This document shows, one piece after another, positions 59,955 through 64,000 of a stretch of 64,000 nucleotides of DNA; position 1 is the first letter of the stretch, and every line of letters begins with the position of its first letter. The translations under genes and the position numbers were made by a program. The stretch is from Aquibacillus rhizosphaerae. Its GTDB lineage: Bacteria; Bacillota; Bacilli; Bacillales; Amphibacillaceae. The stretch lies in assembly GCF_030282825.1 (NCBI RefSeq), contig NZ_JASTZU010000058.1:248001-312000 (forward strand), given 5' to 3'. The notes beneath the pieces were generated by a model, which made no database searches, was not told the origin of the DNA, and was given only the letters and a program-made list of their open reading frames with translations.

Positions 59955-61511
59955 ATGATTACTCCAGGTTTCTTATATTTAACAGGTGCTTTACTATTAT
60001 TTTTACCCCTTCATGAAAGAATCAAATACATCATATCTTTCCTCATTACTACAGGAGCCCTTATCGTTACTTTTTATTTAATACCTGGCTATAGTTTACA
60101 ACTTGATTTTTTAAATTACACTCTAGTTCCTTTTAAAGTAGATAGTATCAGTAAATTAACAGGGTTAATTTTTGCTGTCGCTGGCCTGGCTGCTGTCAGT
60201 TATTCTGTTAATATATGTTCCCTACCTAATTTAAGGCTAATATTTGTGTTTATTGGTAGTGCTCTGACCGTGGTTTTTTCCGGTGATTTGTTTACTCTAT
60301 ATATTTTCTGGGAGTTAATGACGATCAGTTCCTCTTTTCTAATTATAATGGCAAGTGATTTCACTAAAAAAACGGGGTATTATTATTTTCTAATGCACGT
60401 GGCTGGTAGTTTGAGTTTATTATGGGGGATATTTTTACAGTATTCGGCTACAGGTAGTTTATCTTTGAATGCTATGGAGGCTGGAATCCCCTTTGTTTTA
60501 ATAGCAATAGCAGTTAAGCTCGCCTTTGTCGGTTTCCATACATGGATGCCACTTACTTACAGCAAAGCTCCTTTTTATGTTGCAGTAGTTTTGTCGATAT
60601 ATACGACAAAAGTGGGCGTATATGTAATGGCTCGTCTCGCATCTGGGATAAATATTTTGGCATATGCCGGTCTAATTTCGGCTTTGTTTGGAATTGTAAT
60701 GGCCTTAAGGCAAAACCAGGTTCGTAAATTATTAAGCTATTCCATCATAACCCAGGTTGGCTATATGATTATTGGTATTAGCATTGGTACTTTCGAGGGA
60801 ACATCAGGAGCTATGTTTCATCTAGTTAATCATATATTATATAAAACCGTATTATTTATGGCAGTGGGAGTTGTCATTTATACAACAGGGAAGGATGAGT
60901 TTGACAATTTAGGGATCATGCGCAAAAAACTTCCCCTAACCTCAATCGCAACATTAGTAGCTATTATGGGGATATCTGGAGTTCCCTTTTTCAATGGCTA
61001 TATGAGTAAAACAATTATTAAGGATGCTTTGCACGAACCACTATTAAAATTGGGGTTGGACCTGATGAGTTTTGGGACTTCTTTAATGTTTTTAAAATTG
61101 ATCTATTATGCATTTATCAAAAATAGTAGTATGAACTTAGTTAAAAAGCCAACCATCAGCATGCAATTGGGAATGGGACTTTTAACTGTTATGATGCTAT
61201 TGATTGGTATTCATCCTTATTTGTTAGAGAATTTAACGAATATTCATGTAGATATTAATTATTTTGATAAAAAACATATGATAAGTGGAATTAAGCCTTT
61301 TCTCTGGTCAATTGCTATATTTATTTTATTCAATAAATATGTAGTGAAGAACTATGAAAGACTTCTATATTTTGATATTTATCGCAAAATGGGTAAACTA
61401 TTTGTAACTACGGGCTATGTGTTAAGTAACTACCATGACGGAAAATTAAATAAATATTTGTTATGGGCAACTACCACTTTAATCACTCTGTTGTTATTGT
61501 TAATGTTTTAA
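59955..61511 (+). CDS. Second MrpD/MrpA-N-like proton-translocating subunit
   Basis: A second antiporter-like subunit of about 518 residues. Conserved charged positions are kept: Glu in LYIFWELMTISSSF (~120), Lys in VKLAFVGFHTWMPLTYSKAP (~188), His in FHLVNHILYKTVLF. The C-terminus has extra helices and a soluble tail (residues ~455-500). It may substitute for MrpA's N-terminal part as the second ion channel. ATG 59955 with GGAGGTTGAAG ahead; the preceding stop codon overlaps this ribosome site. It ends the operon. No hydrogenase or ferredoxin-linked subunits follow, so it is an antiporter, not an Mbh hydrogenase. Confidence 0.9.
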   Translation: MITPGFLYLTGALLLFLPLHERIKYIISFLITTGALIVTFYLIPGYSLQLDFLNYTLVPFKVDSISKLTGLIFAVAGLAAVSYSVNICSLPNLRLIFVFIGSALTVVFSGDLFTLYIFWELMTISSSFLIIMASDFTKKTGYYYFLMHVAGSLSLLWGIFLQYSATGSLSLNAMEAGIPFVLIAIAVKLAFVGFHTWMPLTYSKAPFYVAVVLSIYTTKVGVYVMARLASGINILAYAGLISALFGIVMALRQNQVRKLLSYSIITQVGYMIIGISIGTFEGTSGAMFHLVNHILYKTVLFMAVGVVIYTTGKDEFDNLGIMRKKLPLTSIATLVAIMGISGVPFFNGYMSKTIIKDALHEPLLKLGLDLMSFGTSLMFLKLIYYAFIKNSSMNLVKKPTISMQLGMGLLTVMMLLIGIHPYLLENLTNIHVDINYFDKKHMISGIKPFLWSIAIFILFNKYVVKNYERLLYFDIYRKMGKLFVTTGYVLSNYHDGKLNKYLLWATTTLITLLLLLMF

Positions 61512-61646
61512 TATTCATCTACTGTTACGATGAATTATACCAATTGACCTATAACCTAATAAGTTGACTAGTTAAAGATCATCAAATCCCGCAGTAAGAG
61601 TCTACTATTTCACAATCCGTCCCTAGACAAAGGAAAAGCGCCTTTG

Positions 61647-62030
61647 CTATTTTGGAAAAGCACCTAATTCAGTGATTACTATAAATAAATCATAATACGG
61701 GTTCCTGTATTTTTCACAATAACTATAAAACCCATGCCTATTGATATACATCATTTTTTTGATATTTTCATGGGTATCAAATTCAATCAATTCCAAAATT
61801 AAATTAGTAAATTCAATTGGAGCCGTACCATTTGCAGTAACCAAATTTTCATCTTTTACTGCTTATTTCTCGAGGAAATTGCTATTAGGGTTATACTTGT
61901 CATAATCGTTCCAACTATAAACTGAATTACCAGTGTGATTATGATTATTTAGAAAATCGTTTTTCGCCAAAAAGTCTATCGCACCACATATAGCTCCTAT
62001 GGGAATATTCCTTTGAAATGTAGTTTTGAT
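61647..62030 (-). pseudogene. DJ-1/PfpI-family 3' remnant
   Basis: Joining two parts of one minus-strand frame across an in-frame TAA (about 61861) gives IPIGAICGAIDFLAKNDFLN, NHNHTGNSVYSWNDYDKY, then AVKDENLVTANGTAPIEFTN followed by LILELIEF. The ICGA nucleophile-elbow region (Cys in place) and VTANGTAP-EF are signatures of the DJ-1/PfpI glutamine-amidotransferase-like family. The N-terminal ~90 residues are missing: upstream the sequence switches abruptly to the duplicated gene fragment. Truncated and with a nonsense codon. Confidence 0.75.
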
Positions 62031-62205
62031 TTTTTGCTTCAATATCCGTTTGCAGCGCATAATGTCTGGCGATGTATTGCGGATAAAATGTATTCGGTTG
62101 TCCCATTGACTGATGAATGCTTTTACTCGTTTCCGTTCCGAGAGCGTTACCATTTACAGGTTGAAATCCTCGTTTCGAAAGTGCTGTGTCTAAGTCTTTT
62201 AGCAT
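62031..62205 (-). pseudogene. N-terminal fragment of the gene duplicated at 55.4 kb
   Basis: Codes MLKDLDTALSKRGFQPVNGN, then LGTETSKSIHQSMGQPNT, YPQYIARHYALQTDIEAK. From the VNGN residues on it is almost identical (DNA and protein) to the start of 55055-55510, and it then fuses to the DJ-1/PfpI remnant. So the two ends of one former gene now flank the Mrp operon with about 130 bp in common. No clear ribosome site precedes the ATG at 62205. Confidence 0.7.
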
Positions 62206-62267
62206 CAGAATTGAATTGTTAATTAAGTGCCTAACTACTGAGTTACCAATGATTGATTATTATCCAT

Positions 62268-63122
62268 CTATATCCCCCTGTACTTCCATTCTACTTCAGA
62301 CACCTTCTCTATCACATTCCATGAAAGTAGCTCTTGTTCACTCTCGTATCGATTACCTAATGCTGTAACAGGTTTAATAAACTCTTGAAAACCACCAAAG
62401 CTTTGTAGACCTTTCTTTTCTAATAGTTTTGTTAAAGCTTTTAGAAGCCGCTCATCCTGTGGTGTACAGTATTTCACGTTACTTATAACGTGATAGAATT
62501 CTCTACATGATAGCCAATACAAATGTTCTATAGAGAAATCAACATGACGGGTATGCCGATAACTTTCATTTAATGCTTCCGTTGGAAATGCAGTGTGATT
62601 CGTTAAATAAATAACTACAGTCTGACAACTATTGGTTTCTTTCAAACCAAATTGAGCAAAGCTGCTCTCTTTATGTATATCTTAATTTCTCTAGCAAGTT
62701 GATCCCGCTCACGATTAGACCTGTCTTGTAAATCTACTTCCTCATCCTCATAGCTCGATTTATCAGACAAGTACTTTGCTTCGATACAAATAAGGTACTC
62801 ATTCTGTCGTTCATCTTTAAAGTGAATAACCACGTCTGGCTCACTGTTTTCAAGATTAGGCCAAAAATAAAAACTTGCTTCCGACATCGAATGTGTTAAG
62901 TTTAATAGTCTGCCAGATATATTAGATGATTTCGATAGGACATCTCGGATGTAGTTGGGTGAAGATAAGTACTCGAAAGTCCCCATAACTGTAGATGTTA
63001 AAACATCTTCTGCATTCTAAGATGATTGTATCTAATGAAAATAATTGATGTGGATATTCCTTGCTACCATTAAATTCTCTGGTCCCTTTCCAATTCATTT
63101 GAAAGGTTATTAAGGACTCCAT
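62268..63122 (-). pseudogene. PD-(D/E)XK-nuclease-like gene broken by frameshifts
   Basis: Three frames in succession make one protein. It starts MESLITFQMNWKGTREFNGS (ATG 63122), shifts near 63018 to AEDVLTSTVMGTFEYLSSPN, then SEPDVVIHFKDERQNEYLIC and IEAKYLSDKSS, and shifts again near 62660 to SSFAQFGLKETNSCQTVVIY and on to the stop at 62268. PDVVIHF...CIEAKY fits the D-x(n)-E-x-K nuclease core, and EDVLTS-x-x-x-G-T is common in uncharacterised restriction-like proteins. It overlaps the HNH gene by 13 bp, so the two were an operon. Inactive as it stands. Confidence 0.7.
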
Positions 63123-63988
63123 ATCTGATCAAACCCATTCTTAATAGAATAATCATAAAGGAGAATAATTTTCTTATTCTTGTAATTGGTCATTAAATTC
63201 AAGACATTTTCATCTTCTTTAACAATCAATTCATTATTTCGTTCGATAATATCTTCAAGAAAATCTCTTTTCGGTAGTTTATCACTTTTGGAGCTATTAC
63301 ACGTATTGCATGATAAAACAAGGTTCCATACATGATCAGACTGGACAAAAGACCAAGGAATAAAATGATCTACATGTGTTTGCCTATTTCCATTAGATAA
63401 TGTTTTTCCACAATAAAAACATTTCTGTTCAAAGTGATCGAGTAAAACCTTTTCAAACGGACGTAACGATGAGCGCCTTGCGATTGTTTCTACCTTTCCA
63501 AGCAGATAATTAATGCTTGGTACCTCGTTTAATTGTTCGATCATTGCTGCCATATGGTAGTTTGTTAGATTAACAATTAATCTCTGGTAATTAAGCATAA
63601 AACTATGTACTGCAGGATTTAGTTTAAAGTACTCACTTTTATGGTCAAACGCATAGAACTTCCCTCTTGTATCTCCATATAAAGCTCCAAAAACATTCTG
63701 TTTCATCGTACTCTTAATTTCAGAAACAGCTTTAATTTGAATTTGATTGTCTATCTTATCAAAACTAAACTCTGCAGGAATCTGGTATGTAGACTGTATG
63801 TCTTTAATAATCGTTACAACTCTAGCATTCTTTCCTCTGTTTTGTTTAACCAAATTATGTTGAACAATTAAGTTCCAATAAACTTTCGTAAAAGAATAAG
63901 CAAGTTGATCGTAAGTTAATTCAAAGTTGTCATTAATCTGATACAAGTTTTCAACAAGAGCCTTAATGAGTGCATACTTATAGGTAGT
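63110..63988 (-). CDS. HNH endonuclease, probably truncated at its 5' end
   Basis: The frame is open from about 63988 (after a TAA at 63989-63991) to 63110; the first start codon is TTG 63946, with no ribosome site. The ~100 C-terminal residues hold a complete HNH module with zinc cysteines: KCFYCGKTL, THVDHFIPWSFVQSDHVWNL and VLSCNTCNSSKSDKLP. The N-terminal ~170 residues have no recognised motif. Codons upstream of the TTG (YALIKALVENLYQIND) look protein-like, so the normal N-terminus probably lay further right and has been cut by a stop or frameshift near the window edge. It is coupled to the broken PD-(D/E)XK gene, perhaps a former defence operon. Confidence 0.7.
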   Translation of the reverse strand, partial: TTYKYALIKALVENLYQINDNFELTYDQLAYSFTKVYWNLIVQHNLVKQNRGKNARVVTIIKDIQSTYQIPAEFSFDKIDNQIQIKAVSEIKSTMKQNVFGALYGDTRGKFYAFDHKSEYFKLNPAVHSFMLNYQRLIVNLTNYHMAAMIEQLNEVPSINYLLGKVETIARRSSLRPFEKVLLDHFEQKCFYCGKTLSNGNRQTHVDHFIPWSFVQSDHVWNLVLSCNTCNSSKSDKLPKRDFLEDIIERNNELIVKEDENVLNLMTNYKNKKIILLYDYSIKNGFDQIWSP

Positions 63989-64000
63989 TTAATTTTATTT

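Noticed and set aside
57268-61511. A membrane-bound hydrogenase (Mbh/Ech) locus
   Set aside because: Only the antiporter-like subunits are present. No NiFe large or small subunit, ferredoxin-like or NuoH/I/B/D-type genes follow within the window.
1-64000. Search for rRNA, tRNA, prophage structural genes or plasmid replication genes
   Set aside because: None could be recognised. The only mobile elements are the group II intron, the IS110-family element and the broken recombinase.

Overview
The window comes from a low-GC Gram-positive bacterium of the Bacillaceae. The evidence is strong AAGGAGG-type ribosome binding sites, GTG and TTG starts, an LPXTG surface protein, a T-box leader on ileS, holin-like type I toxins, an XRE regulator paired with a small membrane protein, and families typical of Bacillus (DUF4871, DUF2188, YiaAB, WYL regulators, FtsW-like proteins with a prefix domain). 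I cannot name a species. No rRNA, tRNA or CRISPR array is visible.

Layout. 1-0.8 kb: 3' end of a sortase-anchored surface protein. 1.1-14.5 kb: a train of small, mostly single-gene units on the minus strand (VOC proteins, GNAT acetyltransferases, a methyltransferase, a NIPSNAP protein, a lipoprotein, a kinase-like protein, small membrane proteins, zinc-ribbon and DUF4177 proteins). The units are separated by one degenerate repeat family whose copies all point the same way. A group II intron sits inside one repeat, and a tyrosine recombinase gene broken by a stop codon lies within the train. 15.3-20.9 kb: an ECF sigma/anti-sigma pair, an MscS channel, an XRE regulator with its membrane partner and clear operators, and a GyrI-like protein; a 0.4-kb direct repeat has copied the end of the mscS gene. 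21.6-28.2 kb: a YiaAB protein, lipoprotein, DinB, hydrolase, acetyltransferases and a YcdB/YcdC-like protein. 28.3-35.9 kb: two type I toxin-antitoxin copies (one intact, one broken) around ileS2 with its T-box, a choloylglycine hydrolase-family enzyme and an AraC regulator.

35.9-44.6 kb: an NmrA-like/DUF4386 gene pair, an IS110-family element, further repeat-bounded small genes (two of them frameshifted), an ArsR regulator and an Old Yellow Enzyme. 45.0-47.3 kb: a visibly GC-richer pair, an RsgA paralogue and an APH-type phosphotransferase, behind two tandem attenuator-like hairpins. 47.7-54.4 kb: a WYL regulator divergent from a PhnB-like gene, an ECF sigma-PadR-FtsW operon, an aspartate racemase and small genes. 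55.9-61.5 kb: an eight-gene Mrp/Mbh-type cation/proton antiporter operon without a full-length MrpA. It is flanked on both sides by halves of the same broken gene and by decayed helicase, DJ-1/PfpI and nuclease genes.

The most interesting features are the uniformly oriented repeat-and-single-gene array, which is integron-like in layout but has no recognisable integron integrase; the atypical Mrp operon order and its duplicated flanks; the attenuator-controlled rsgA2-aph pair; and several genes whose only well-placed start codon is ATT, GTT or CTG.
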